From: Misgurnus anguillicaudatus
Taxonomy: Eukaryota > Chordata > Actinopteri > Cypriniformes > Cobitidae
Length of the DNA stretch: 64,000 nt
Reading direction: 5' to 3'
Assembly (NCBI RefSeq): GCF_027580225.2
Contig: NC_073354.2
Location: 33,148,501 to 33,212,500 of the forward strand
Shown: in pieces, positions 12,701 through 23,885 of the stretch
Layout of the letters: each line of letters opens with the position of its first letter
Position numbering within the stretch: the stretch's first letter is position 1
Translations under genes and position numbers: made by a program
The notes under the pieces: generated by a model
Told to the model about the DNA's origin: nothing
The model's input: only the letters and a program-made list of their open reading frames with translations
The model's database searches: none

Positions 12701-15700
12701 TGATATATTGAATTAGTGCTGCACAATTAATCGCATCGCAATCGCAATGTCAGCCTGTGCAATTATATGACAGCAAAATGTTGCAATTATATTAAATAAT
12801 AAATGTGAGGACTTGTTAACACAAACTTTCTGATAACAGTTTGATGATTTTCCTTGCTGTTTAAAAAAAGAAAGAAAAACAAACAAAAAAGGCAGTGCAC
12901 CGTGTGGCATGCACGTGTGTGGTGTGCGTCGTCACTTATACCAGAGCGAAGATGGATGCAGAGGAGGTTGACAGTGATCTGGTAGCAAAAAAAAACCTAT
13001 GTCTGTTGTATGGCGGTATTTTGGATTTAGAATTACTGACACTGAGCAGTTGCTACATCACGTGGCAATACGAAAACATTTCTAGTTTTACAAATACACA
13101 TTTTAGCTAAACTGTGTGTGGATTTTCCTTAAAACCCATCAAGTTGATACCATTTAGTATAATCGCAATCGCACATCGCAATATTAGCAGCAATAACCGC
13201 AATGGGAAAAATTACCCAAATCGTGCAGCCCTATATTGAATGTTAATATATTTTAAGAACAACATTTTCTGTATGGTAATAAACTTTTGTCAAAATCATG
13301 AAAAGTGCTGGCAACTTTTTAAAAAACGCTGGCGGGGAAAGAGTTAAACGCTTGTTCCCTAAAAAAATCCTACAATGCAACGCAAAAACCAAGGAGCATC
13401 ACTTCTATGTTCTCTTACCAAAAATGACATGATCGTTCCTGAAGCTCTTTAATCGAAATCGCACAAGGCAACTTAATAGACATAATAGTCAGATCCAATA
13501 TTATTGTTTTTGTGTCACAAAGTGTAATGCTGTGAATTTCAAACCTGCAGTCGATCTGTAAAGGTTTAAAATCTGCTCAGACATTTTTAAGTTCCAGGGG
13601 CCGGTTGCACCAGCTAGACGTAAAAAAGTTGGGTATAAGCACTACGTCGGACTTAACTATGTCCGGCTTTGTGAAAAAAATGACGCCTATTGCACAATGT
13701 TATGCTACGACCAGGCGCAGCTACGCTCAAGCACATTGATAATTAAAGGAGCAGTATGTAGGATTGTGGCCAAAACTGGTATTGCAATCATAAAACGTGT
13801 GGCTAAAACTGGTACTGCAATCACACAGCTGGTGGCCAATACACAAAATGACAACATAAACATCAGTTGAGGGCTGCAACTCCACTTTTTAAATGACAAC
13901 ATCCTGTCCAGACCACTGTTGTCAGTGATATTAGTATTTGAAATGAAAATGATTTCTTAATGTCTAGTGACATATAAGAGCCATTTTATGATTAATTGAT
14001 ATAAATTTCTTACATACTGTTCCTTTAAGATGTCATTTGTGTCGCTATGGTTAAAAACTTTTACGGTGCAATGTCCCTCAAGATGTGTGCGTCGCGTACA
14101 GACTTATCAAGCCTGCACATTAACTAAACAAAAGCCTTTCCTGTTTGCACAAAAGGTAATAATTTGGCGATTAATTAAAACAATTATGAATTAAAACCAA
14201 AGCTTTTAATAAGTTTTATACTCTGCTCATGTATGCATTAGACGCGGCAATGTCTCATCAATTTAATTATTTCTATTTTGCCACAGAAACAAGTCGACAC
14301 TTTATTTGTACACCTACCTTTGACTAGACTAGAGAGGGGAACGAGATCAGCAAAGGACCACCGGGTTGCCAAAAGCGCGCATGCACTACGTGTCGAACCA
14401 GCGCTCACTACATCAGTAAGGTATTGTTCCGCTTAGCCAAGTGTATACTTTAACCTACCAGTAGCTTAACAATATACTGATTCGCAACCTAGGGAGCTTG
14501 AGAACTGACTCATAGTTTTCACTCAAAAAAAAAAACTACAAAAATCCCATGCTGACTCTTCTGAATAAGAACTCTCTTTCACTCTATATACAATATAAAA
14601 CACAACGTACATGGGCTATAACAGTTTCACAGTGGTTCAGCAAAGTATAACATGAAACATGATACTACTGACCTCCTCCAAGGGCATCAACGAAATCCAT
14701 AGCAGGAAGAAAATCATAGTATAAAGTATTTAAAACTCTTTCTATTCAATTTGTTTCATTCTGAGACTTGCTCAAATCCCATTACAAGTCATTTACTGCA
14801 AGTAGGGCTGCAAGTAATGCCAAAATTCTACAAACCTTAAATGCATGTTATATTTTGCATATTTTGTTCATTTAATAATGCTCTCAGCTACCATTAACAC
14901 TGTAGTACTTTCAGCTCCATCAATCAATTCAAACAATGCAAATAATCTGCATCACTAACCTAAAAATAAAAAACCCTCATGGGTGATTCTCATGAAAACT
15001 TGGTTTTAAAAATGTCAAGCATGAAAATGTAAAAATTGCTTAAATTTACTTTTTTTCCCACCAGACATTGAAAAACAAAGTCTGGAGTAAATGGGAACAT
15101 TAATTTAAAAACTTTTACTTATCATTTAACACTTTTTGTAACATAATTTAAAAATTAGTGCTAAATTAGTCTCATTACCGCAACAGTCAAAAAACATCAA
15201 CACTGACATATTTTCAAAATGACATGACAAACCTGAAAGAACATAATTTGGAGATTCTGCACATGCATTTAAAATCAAAGTATTATGCTTCTATTAATTA
15301 AATTAACATTTAATAAGCATCTGTTGCGGTAATGATAAACAAAAAGACAATATTTCAAATTAACTGTAAAAAAATGATCTTATCTGGTAGCCATCTTGAA
15401 GTAACTGGTCCATGTGCTTGGTCACTCAAAATCAAACTTTATTAAAATTCTGTATGTGTGCTTAAACTGTTCTCAAAAAGTGTTGCGGAGGATGAGAACA
15501 TCAGGCATGGACACATCATTTTCCTAATTTTTCTTCATTATTATTATACATGAATATTCAGTAAATATTTTTTCTGTCATCTAAAGTAGTCTAGCAAAAC
15601 ATCCATTTATTTTTTTTCTTAATATTTTTGTGTTAATATTTTTGTGTTAAAATTACAACATAACGCATGTTCAAACACAGCCGGACACATTGCGGTAATG

Positions 15701-18700
15701 AGAATTTCAGCAGAAAATGAGATAAAATGTACAATTATAAATTCTTATGTTGAAATCACACATTGTGCAAGGTAGAACACAGTATTGTGTTAATTCTGAT
15801 GCTTTTTAATGTTACTATATTACACATTTTAAAGCTAAAATCATTAGTGCCGTGGTGTTTCAATGGTTTCGTGAGAATCACCCTCATATAAATCTAACTT
15901 ATACATGTAGGATTAAAAAACACACACCAAATGCATCCATTTTATGATGTTAAGAGTCTTTTAAAAATTGGAATTATTTTAAGATAAACTTTTCATTCTT
16001 TATAAGTTGCTTGCGAAAATGTCAAACACACAATAATTTCAGCCAAGGCCTCCTGCCAAAGCCAACTGGCTGAACTGATCCCAGATCCCCCTTGTACACA
16101 TGCACAAAGCTTTCTGAATACAACAGCAGTGGGTCAGCACGAAGAGATGTGTGCTGTCCTTCAGTAATGTTATATAACACATGGTGAGAGCCCACATTTC
16201 TCTATTTTTACATGAGGGATGAGATGAGCTGTCTCAGTCAGCACACATACATTTCTACCCGAAAAATGGCAACCACTAGTATGGAAAACATGGACAACAC
16301 GATTTCTGATTCTGAAATGCACTACCATGTATAACTACAGTGTCTTAACCAATAAGAAGCACCGAAGGCAACAAATTTACGCTGGGGAGCAATAATGTCA
16401 ACGAGAAACTGACAACAAGAAAATAAAAAGGCTGGGACGATTAATCGTGCAAATGCACGTTTTTTGAATAAATTAATTTTAATGATTTACAGTGAAATGC
16501 TGCCACATCCAAAAGGCAGAGGGCGCTCTCGTGCAGAACTCCATTTGTGTCACAGAAGAAGTACCATTTTAAACCTTTCCAGGAAATGCCTATGAGCATA
16601 TTTTCATGATAATAAAGAATATTTTGAATGATTGTGTTTGACAAGTGTTGCTTTTTTAAATGCACGTTGTAATAGAAATGATTTTAGATTGATAAGGACT
16701 TCCTACTAATCAAAGACCCGTAGTACACACACAAGCTGCGCATGAAACACAGAATCAGAGTCTTGGATATTTTTAATGGGAAATGCGATGCATCGTCACA
16801 GCCCTAGACAATGTAAATATATTTGGTGCTTAAAGGGATAGTACACCCAAATATGAAAGTTTGTCCTATATCCTTGAAAATTTACAAATCAGCACTGTAA
16901 ATTCAGATATGGCGGCATGTTGATAACGTATAATCTCAATGGTTCTTGTGTTTCTCGTATAAATCATGCATATGACATCAAATGAGACTTGATGTTATAT
17001 TTGATGCAGGCACTAGCAGCAAGGGCATTGCGATGACTTCGAGCCCCATATATGGTAAGACAATCATGGGTTTAATGTTCGCTTTGTCGGAATTTATTTG
17101 GCAAATGCCTTTCCATCTCCCATTATTCCCATTTACACTCTTTTGCATAAGTCAAAAACCATAAAAGCGCAATTACTTTTTTGCCAATTAACACTTTCCC
17201 CGCCATTGACGAGATATCTCGTCAATTTAGAGAAAACATTTGCCTGAAAAAAAACATGTTTCTGATGAGTTTTTATGGTCATCTGTAATACCACGATTAT
17301 CCTAGATATCAATATATAAAAAAAGGAAGTAAAAAAGTACTTGTTAATTTTACACCAGTGGCGTAGCAAGTCAGTCCCGAACCCATATGCAAAACAAATT
17401 TGCGGGCCCCCTTAAGCCAAAGCCCTCCCCCCAACCTTGCCCATTTGCACTGTTAACTGTGGCGTGCAGGTCTGTTAAAAAAATATACTTTTAATAAGGT
17501 AGTCAAATATTTTTGCTTTACTTTTTTACTTTAAAGGGTAGATTTAAGTAAAGAAAAATGAAATGTTTTGGGTAGTTTTTGACTCCCGACTAACTTCTCC
17601 GCCTTCTCTTTTCTCTTGAAGGCCCCACTTTTATGTTTATATTTGTCCATCCTTAATGTTCATTTAGATAGCCGCTATAGTAACCTCTCACACTGCGTTT
17701 TCTTTTTTTTTGGCGCGGCGATGCGTCATGTAAAAAAATTATGGCATAGTAGTCTACGTCAGCCGTGGAATGCAAAAAAAAATAAACGCAAACAAGAAAT
17801 GACTGATAAATCAGACATTACGGAGAAATACGTAATCACTACACATGATATGCATACAAAAATATATTTATTGCGGCCACAAATAAAAATTTAATTGAAA
17901 AAAAAAAATTTAATTAAAAGCTGGGTCGGGCCCAGGGCCGGACCCCTTATTGGCCCGGGCCCATTTGCACGTGCATACCCTGCATGCCCAGACGCTACGC
18001 CACTGTTTTACAATGTTTTGATAATCATTCTCTAACAAAATTCCTTCTCAAAAATGCTATTATTTCAGCTTTTTGTTCAAATTTTTTTATTTTTGAAGAA
18101 AAATACCCATATTTTAAGAGTTTATAAGAGGCATTTTTATTGAAATTTGGCATTTCCATCACTCGTTTCTTATGCATTACTTCAAAATGCGCAAAAAATC
18201 GGGGTGATGGAAACCTAGCTTATGTGACCTTGTCTGTGAAATATGAAAGATTTTAAGGATATATTTTTAAAGAACGCTCTTTACATTATGTTAGACGATT
18301 TTATATAGAAAAGAGTCATTTTTTTCACAGATTGGGTCACACATATCTAGGTTGGCACAAGGATGGTTAAATGGAGATTATGTTTATACTTAATAGGAAA
18401 TATTCCTATAAATGTAAAGTTACAGAGAGCATGATTTTGGAATCTATGAAATCTGAAAGAATGAGAATTCAACCCGGGGGAAATATAAATATGAAATGGA
18501 AAATTGCATGAAGCAATAGGTCTCAGTTTCATAGTTGTTTCTTTTTATTATTTAAAACATAACTAAGACCTATTGCTCCATGCATTTTGTTTTTAGGTAA
18601 AGCAGGCCGACTTAAATTAATCAAGAGTTTTGTAAATCACCTGACAGCAGTAGTGTTATATGTGATTGTGTTCATCAGTTTAAGTGTCACATGATTGGCC

Positions 18701-19202
18701 GGCATTTCTCAGCAGGAAGTGAAATGTACCTTGACACTAAACTAAACGCTGACTCAAATCAATAAACATCCACTACTAATGTGATCAGTGTTAACACAAC
18801 ATCTAACAAAGTACAGCGGTTACTGCCATCAAACATACACAATGTACCATAGTGTCAATGACATATCATCTTAGACCTACAACATAATCTACATAATTTG
18901 AGATCAGACGTAAATAAAAGCACAGAAAGCTTGTTAGAAACACACTTAAAGGTCAGTGATAAAGCTTTGTTTATTCTCACATTAATGTGATGAAGGACAA
19001 ACTAACCTACCAAAAAGCAGCCTCATGACACCGTCTCTTCGTGTTCAGCAGATCCAGCATGCACAGTTCAGTAACGTATAACTTTTCGAGTGCACTTGAA
19101 AGAAGTCATGCACGAACGCTCAAAGAATGCAGTCAGGTAAGATTTCACATTACGCACAAACCTTTGTAGGACACACACAATAGCTCAGCGCTTACCATAC
19201 AT
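747..19202 (-). CDS. efr3b: EFR3 homolog B, 5' part (coding exons 1-5)
   Basis: EFR3 proteins are palmitoylated peripheral plasma-membrane proteins that, with TTC7 and FAM126, recruit PI4-kinase III-alpha to make PI4P. Coding exons on the minus strand: 19196-19202 (ATG TAT G), 4863-4939, 3049-3176, 2776-2926 and 747-868. All have GT-AG borders and their phases join without a break, giving about 161 residues; the rest lies left of the window. The start MYGVCGCCGALRPRYKRL carries Cys5, Cys7 and Cys8, the expected palmitoylation cluster. MEKLTFYALSAPEKLDRIGA, MACHCQSINLFVESFLKMV and FVKFANIEEDTPSYHRSYDF follow. MYG, HCQSINLF and HRSYDFF fit EFR3B better than EFR3A (MPTR, HSQSIKPF, HRRYDFF), judged from memory. 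Intron 1 is about 14.3 kb and repeat-rich. The gene is divergent from adcy8. Family certain; B paralogue likely. Confidence 0.92.
1242..2243. mobile_element. TIR element carrying a minisatellite
   Basis: Terminal inverted repeats of about 40 bp flank the unit: CTACCAAGGAGGATTAGGGC on the left and GCCCTAATCATCCTTGGTAC on the right. Inside both ends are inverted copies of the minisatellite motif. There is no coding capacity. It is located in efr3b intron 4. Confidence 0.75.
1608..2118. repeat. 22-bp minisatellite, about 22 copies
   Basis: Tandem units with core CTCGTTAAATGGCGACTT (18 of 22 bp), varying at TGG/TGA/TAA and CTCG/CCCG/CTTG. The central copies are nearly identical and the outer ones more diverged. 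One unit near 1733-1755 is replaced by an AT-rich insert, and a matching insert occurs near 2113-2140. Confidence 0.9.
2591..2645 (-). repeat. tRNA-derived SINE head fragment
   Basis: Read on the minus strand it shows an A-box-like TAGCTCAATGAGTAAAGCA and a B-box GGGTTTGAATCCC. It has no intact cloverleaf, so it is not a functional tRNA. Confidence 0.55.
3502..4282. mobile_element. Cluster of CACTGCAAAAAA-type MITEs
   Basis: At least two copies (3502-3731, 3736-4176) and a third partial copy lie end to end. Termini are CACTGCAAAAAATGACTTTC and ATAATTTTTTGCAGTG. Interiors share GTATTTTTGTCTTGTTTTCA and TTTTCTTGATGAGCAAAAT-like blocks in both orientations. The same family recurs at 8259 and 9841. 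They fill efr3b intron 2. Confidence 0.75.
6610..6869. mobile_element. Palindromic 260-bp MITE
   Basis: CACTGTAAAAAATACTTTGC on the left is mirrored by GCAAAGTATTTTTTACAGTG on the right. The arms continue through the TTAAAT and CAACTCAGATTTACAAG segments. Located in efr3b intron 1. Confidence 0.85.
7029..7199 (+). other. Orphan 56-codon ORF in efr3b intron 1
   Basis: From ATG at 7029 the frame reads MCLRVQFQQLVRPLN..., ending ALKATLK and TAA. Its middle (GPDAYRVTARGPDETVYEV) has a residue mix unlike the AT-rich surroundings. No splice structure or family is recognised. It may be an old retroelement or gene fragment, or chance. Confidence 0.2.
8259..9650. mobile_element. MITE interrupted by a 1.2-kb TIR element
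   Basis: An outer CACTGTGAAAAATGAATACA element is split at about 8366. The insert, 8367-9605, begins AGGGCTCTATCTTACACCC and ends GATCGTTAAAATAGGGCCCT. Its subterminal DNA is full of GCGC/GCGCAATGC motifs, as in common fish GGGCCCTATTTTAAC-type elements. After the insert the outer element resumes with CAGTCTTGTTTTCTGG; its far end is not clear. Confidence 0.65.
9841..10397. mobile_element. Composite CACTGCAAAAAA-type MITE
   Basis: It starts CACTGCAAAAAATTATTTTC and ends AAATCATTTTTGCAGTG. An internal duplicated segment starts near 10068, consistent with one copy inserted in another or an internal duplication. Confidence 0.7.
10430..11107. mobile_element. Non-autonomous TIR element (AGGGCCCTATGAA)
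   Basis: AGGGCCCTATGAAATATATT on the left is matched by ACGGAAATCATAGGGCC on the right. Subterminal TTCCGT/ACGGAA motifs are repeated. An 80-codon frame inside has no recognisable domain. Confidence 0.6.
11895..12025 (-). repeat. tRNA-derived SINE with conserved 3' tail
   Basis: On the minus strand: an A-box-like TAGCTGAATTGGTAGAGTAT, a B-box GGGTTCGATGCCC, and then a tail ending AAGTTGCTTTGGATAAAAGT. That tail is typical of fish SINEs that share it with a partner LINE. It is intronic and not a tRNA gene. Confidence 0.75.
12405..13347. mobile_element. TTAA-flanked TIR element (piggyBac-like), with nested hAT
   Basis: TTAACTCTTTCCCCGCCA on the left is mirrored by TGGCGGGGAAAGAGTTAA on the right. 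The TTAA target duplication points to a piggyBac-type transposase. Related copies are at 17187 and 61161. A hAT element (12714-13233) interrupts it. No transposase frame remains. Confidence 0.7.
12714..13233. mobile_element. Nested hAT non-autonomous element, 8-bp TSD
   Basis: The ends TAGTGCTGCACAATT and AATCGTGCAGCCCTA are flanked by an exact 8-bp duplication, TATTGAAT, at 12706-12713 and 13234-13241. Length is 520 bp, with CGCAATCGCAAT subterminal motifs. Confidence 0.85.
14981..15883. mobile_element. 900-bp TIR element, TSD TCAT
   Basis: GGGTGATTCTCATGAAAAC and GGTTTCGTGAGAATCACCC are the termini, flanked by TCAT on both sides. The interior is AT-rich with no reading frame of note. The superfamily is not determined. 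Confidence 0.65.
16430..16806. mobile_element. Probable hAT MITE
   Basis: AGGCTGGGACGATTAATCG on the left and GATGCATCGTCACAGCCCTA on the right form imperfect TIRs of the common fish AGGGCTG(T)GACGAT type. There is no clear target duplication. Confidence 0.45.
17187..18125. mobile_element. Partial TTAA-family element split by a hAT
   Basis: It begins TTAACACTTTCCCCGCCATT as at 12405, breaks at 17355, and resumes after 18005 with family sequence (ATTTCAGCTTTTTGTTCA). The right terminus is not found. Confidence 0.6.
17356..18005. mobile_element. Nested hAT-like element with CAGTGGCGTAGC ends
   Basis: CAGTGGCGTAGCAAG and GACGCTACGCCACTG are inverted termini. The flanks TTTTACAC and TTTTACAA form a 7-of-8-bp target duplication. 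The interior includes GGGCCC-rich ends and a 92-codon frame without recognisable domains. Confidence 0.75.
18498..18590. repeat. Hairpin-forming inverted repeat
   Basis: GCATGAAGCAATAGGTCTCA (18506-18525) pairs with the segment ending 18583 (TAAGACCTATTGCTCCATGC). The stem is about 23-28 bp with two mismatches and a roughly 32-nt AT-rich loop, in efr3b intron 1. It could be a miRNA-like precursor or a small MITE remnant; no known miRNA seed is claimed. Confidence 0.6.
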
Positions 19203-19620
19203 TTCTCTTGACGTCAGTGGAGGTCCTCTCTCAATTCTCAATCCCTGCCTGCAGCTTCTCAGATGCAGCTATAGTGAGATTTTCTGAGACGCACACGGGA
19301 CGTCTGCAGCTCTGTTTGCTAAGAGTGATGTGACAAAGTACCGGAGCGATCACACATGCTCGGGGAGGTGATAGAAAAGATGTGATTCTGCCATGATGAC
19401 CTTGGCGATTGCGCCAGCCTGCGCATGCAGGTCTCAGAAGAATAACTCTCATTTTGCATGCACGAGTGCACAACTTCTGCTCGCCAATCACTGCTCAAAG
19501 AGGGAGGAGCCAGAGGGAGAGAAAAGAGAAAGAGAGAAGAGGTGGGTGGGGCTTGCCCATTCATTGTTGGTAGAAGCTCCTCCCACATTTATCAGATTCT
19601 CTCTAGCTTCTCTCTCTCTC
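19203..19620 (-). promoter_or_regulatory. efr3b: efr3b 5' UTR and proximal promoter region (putative)
   Basis: This stretch lies immediately upstream of the efr3b ATG. It holds a perfect CRE palindrome, TGACGTCA, at 19209-19216, only 7 bp before the start codon and therefore probably in the 5' UTR. A purine-rich tract with a GGTGGGTGGGGCTT GC/CACCC-type box lies near 19541-19554. No TATA box is obvious. The assignment rests on position and composition; the transcription start is unknown. Confidence 0.5.
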
Positions 19621-19811
19621 ATATACAGTAAACCTAGCGTACTACACATTATACACTATATATTTAAAAAAATATTATGTGAAATAGTATGCAGTGTTAA
19701 ACATTTAAAACACAGCTGTCACATGACCTTAATACATGCTTGTCAGTGAATGGCTGTGTCCGCAATCACATACTTTCTAGAGTAGGTACTTATTTTAAAA
19801 AAGTAAATACT

Positions 19812-20110
19812 TAAAGGATTAGTCCATTTTTTTAAAAGAAAAATCCAGATAATTTACTCACCACCATGTCATCCAAAATCCTGATGTCTTTCTTTGTTCA
19901 GTCGAGAAGAAATTATGTTTTTTGAAGAAAACATTGCAGAATTTTTCTAATTTTAATGGACTTTAATAGAACCCAACATTTAATACTTAACTCAACACTT
20001 AACAGTTTTTTTCAACGGAGTTTCAAAGGACTATAAACAATCCCAAACGAGGCATAAGTGTCTTATCTAGCGAAACGATTGTCATTTTTGACAATAAAAA
20101 TAACAAATAT
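19812..20110. mobile_element. One arm of a foldback element (48.2 / 50.0 kb family)
   Basis: AAAGGATTAGTCCATTTTTT and ACTCACCACCATGTCATCC match the left arms of the elements at 48207 and 50016. The second arm is missing, so this copy is truncated. It lies about 200 bp beyond the efr3b promoter region. Confidence 0.65.
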
Positions 20111-22210
20111 AAACTTTTAAAGCATGTGAATCGGACATATTTTGTGTCACATGCAGTCTTTTGACAACTATATGGTAGGAAAGTATGCAGTTTTGGATGC
20201 ATACAGTGTCATCTAGGCAATATTTTATAAGGGTGCACGGATGTATCGGCCGATAATGCTTGCTATGCTTCTCAATGAATTACGGTGAAATTCCGCTCCA
20301 TCCAAAAGCCAGAGGGCGCTCTCGTACAGAAACTCAATATGCGCTGCCGAAGAAGAACCATACACACGCAGCTATGACACGCAGCTCCAGGAAATGGCCG
20401 TAGTATATGAAATAGCAATGCATAATATTGGCTGTTTGATTCAGAATGGTTATCGGCCAGATATTATTAGTGTATACAGGCGGATCGAAGAGTTGTCACG
20501 GCACAGGTGCGCATAGGAAATGGACTGTTTGCTTTTGAATCATGCATGGTACTCATGTCAAACACCGGTCAGCGCAGCTTACATCGACATCAAACACGCA
20601 CCCAGTCTTTACTACCACAGGCACTTGTAACGCTAACCAGATATCCAAATGCCACCAAAATAAACAAATAAACCCACACAATCATCGTTTTTGTGATCGA
20701 TCGTTGATGCCACGTTCGAGTACTCGAGCAATCGATTACTCGTACCCATCCCTATTTCTTACATCACAAACATTTAACCAATCGCATCAATACAACTGAA
20801 CGGGAGGATCAGTAGTTTGATCCATAGCTATTAGGTATAGAGACTGCAAAGACATGCGCTTAAAGGGATAGTTCACCCGATAATGTTAGTAAATAATGAC
20901 AGAATTTTCATTTTTGTGTTAACTATCCCTTAAACGATTGCAGCACGACTGCTTTAGCTCTCTGTGATGCTCACAGGTGCAGTGTGAATCAGCACAAAAG
21001 CACAGTTCACGTATGCACTGCTGAATATAGCATCTATTTACATATATCTATGATTTGAGGTGTTGCGAAATAGTGGAGGCGGGGACTAATTGAATATATA
21101 AATTTATGGTCCAAGCTGTGCAATTGAGTAGAGGTGGGGACTTATTTGCATATTCACATATCTGCGTATACTAAATGAGGCAAGGGTGTAAGCTGTTTTA
21201 AAGCATGAAGAAATTACTGTCACATGAAAAACTTTTATATATGCTATTATGATGTTCAAAGATGAGTTTTAAGTGAGAAAATATTTTTCACAATAAACTA
21301 AAAATATTTATTTAAGAAGCAATTTTGATTTAATCAAGTGGTATTACGTTCGGTTTGTTAACATGAAAGTTCGAGTGCATTGCATTGTGGGAAACAGTAT
21401 TGCAGACAAGTTTGCACAAAAATTGCATTCTTTAAACATATTCACACACTATACTAATAATACAACAACAGTATACAGTAAGCTATTCGGCATACAGCCT
21501 CGCTCTCGGTCACGACTGCCTGATTATCATCCTGCAACCCAACATTTTCCCTCCTACTCTCTCTCTCCTCCTCTCAAATATGTGCACTATGTAAAGCATA
21601 CTACAAACAAACAGCACAGCTAATGTGTGTAGGCTTTCATACATGAGAAAAATGCTTCTGGCACTAGACAGCCTTTTGCACTGTGCATTACACAAAAATC
21701 ACAAAGAGACACTCAGAAACACTCTTTCTTTGTATATAAACTGTTCAACTGTAAAAAACAGCCTGAAATGTTTTTTTTTTATGTCAAAACAAATGTGACA
21801 TTTTGGGAAATGTCAAACAGACAAGCTGATGTCAGATGGGACTGAAATGTTCATGTAGATTTTAGCAGAGGTTATATCTGGAATACAATAGCAAGCCGTC
21901 AGTATTGTCATCTGTGAATTGACCCACGAGTCTTGACCAAATATTGGCCAAGTGACATTTAAGCAGAATTTGTCTAAGCTAATTTTCTACTAAGTGTGCT
22001 TAATAAAAGCATTAGATAAACCAACAGGGTCAGTCACAGATACATGTTGCCATGACTACAGGATTTCAGCATCCTGGTACATTTGCAATGGGGTCATTTG
22101 TGAAGAATTGTATTAGTGGTACTTGGTAAGGCAAGCATCACTATAACTTTTGCCTATTTGAGAAATCCTTAACCCAAGTATTCAAATTTGGTATGTAACT
22201 TCTGCACTTT

Positions 22211-22371
22211 AAAGGGACAGTCCACTTTTTTGAAAATATGCTGCAGGAGGCGCAATGATATTATGCAGTGCCCGAAAATAGTCCTCTGCTATAGAAAGTT
22301 ACTAAGGGGACTATTTTCATGCACTGTGTAATATCATTTATTTTATAAAATAAAGTGGAGTGTCCCTTTAA
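22211..22371. mobile_element. Short deletion derivative of the window-start MITE
   Basis: AAAGGGACAGTCCACTTTTT and AAAGTGGAGTGTCCCTTT are its ends. The internal GCTGCAGGAGGCGCAATGAT block matches the palindrome at 1-720. At 161 bp it keeps the tips and loop only. Confidence 0.75.
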
Positions 22372-22388
22372 ATTTAACTGCTTTATTT

Positions 22389-23132
22389 AAAGTGCACTGT
22401 GTAGATTTTAGCAGCATATAGTGGTGAGATTGTGAATTGCAACCAAAGGCTCAGTCCCTCCCTTTCAAAACACACAGAGAAGCTACTGTGGTCGGCTAGC
22501 CATCACAGGACAAACATGTCGTCATTTGAGAAAACATACTGACCAAACACACTCTGTAGAGCAGTTTGTCAATTTAGGGCTACTGTAGAAACATGGTAGC
22601 GCAAAATGGTGGACCCACTGTGAATTTAGATAGAAACGGCTCATTCTAAGGTAATAAAAACATACAATTTCATTAAATAAGGTCTTTATACACCACTGAA
22701 AACATAGTTATGTATATTATATTGCATTTCTAAAATTATTTACACAAAGAACCTTTAAAGGTGCAGTGTGTAATTTTTAAAAGGATCTCTTGACAGAAAT
22801 GGAAAATAATATACAAAACTATATTATCAGGGGTGTACAAAGACCTTTCATAATGAACCGTTATGTGTTTATTACCTTAGAACGAGACCTTTTTATCTAC
22901 ATACAAAGAGGGTCCCCTTACATGGAAGTCGCCATTTTGTGCCGCCATTTTTCTACAGAAGCCCTTAACGGACAATTTTTTGTTGTCTCCGACGATGACA
23001 TGTTTGTCCGGTGGCAGCTACCGTAGCTTCTCTATGTGTTTCAAAAGCAAGGGGTGAGCAGTGGACTACGCCGTTGGTTGCAATTCGCAACCTCACCACT
23101 AGATGCTGCTAAAATTTACACACTGCACCTTT
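22389..23132. mobile_element. Two same-family MITEs in inverted orientation
   Basis: Copies at about 22389-22756 and 22757-23132 share AAAGGTGCAGTGTGTAA-type termini and a block with ATTGCAACC and TCTCACCACT in opposite orientation. The right end is TTTACACACTGCACCTTT. Confidence 0.7.
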
Positions 23133-23133
23133 G

Positions 23134-23860
23134 AAGGAATAGTCTACTCATTTTCAATATTAAACTATGTTGTTACCTTGGCTGGGAATTGTTGATACAT
23201 CCCTCTGTCGTCTGTGTGCGTGCACGTAAGCGCTGGAGTGCCCTGTGACACTTCGATAGCATTTAGCTTAGCCCCATTCATTCAATGGTATCAAACAGAG
23301 ATAAAGTTAGAAGTGACCAAACACATCAACGTTTTTCCTATTTAAGACGAGTAGTTATACGAGCAAGTTTGGTGGTACAAAATAAAACGTAGCGCTTTTC
23401 TAAGCGGATTTAAAAGAGGAACTATATTTTATGGCGTAATAGCACTTTTGGGAGTAATCGACTCGCCTGAAAAGTCCGCTCTCCTTCTCCCTCTTATAAT
23501 GGGAGAGGGAGGGTGTTACTGCGCCAAATCGAAGTACTCCCACAAGTGCTATTACGCCATACAATATAGTTTCTCTTTTAAATCCGCTTAGAAAAACGCT
23601 ACGTTTTATTTTGTACCACCAAACTTGCTCGTATAGCTACTCGTCTTAAATAGGCAAAACGTTGATGTGTTTTGTCACTTCTAACTTTATCTCTGATCTC
23701 TGTTTGATACCATTGAATGGGGCCAAGCCAAATGCCATCGAAGTGTCGCAGCGCGCTCCAGCGCCCACGTGCACGCACACAGACGACAGAGGGATGTATC
23801 AACAATTCTTAGTTAAGATAACATAGTTTAATATTGAAAATGAGTAGACTATTCCTTTAA
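23134..23860. mobile_element. Large foldback element, about 730 bp
   Basis: AAGGAATAGTCTACTCATTT is mirrored by AAATGAGTAGACTATTCCTT. The arms extend through GATACATCCCTCTGTCGTCT to a centre near 23500 (GAGAAGGAGAGC-like). The arms are highly similar. Confidence 0.85.
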
Positions 23861-23885
23861 GGTAACTGGGCAATAAAAAAGCAAC

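Noticed and set aside
19393..19749. 118-codon plus-strand frame near the efr3b promoter
   Set aside because: It overlaps purine-rich promoter DNA, has no domain or splice structure, and is antisense to the efr3b leader.
20225..20755. Possible hAT element (GGGTGCACGGATGTATCGG ... TACCCATCCCTA)
   Set aside because: The two ends do not match well as inverted repeats and no target duplication was found, so it was left out of the features.
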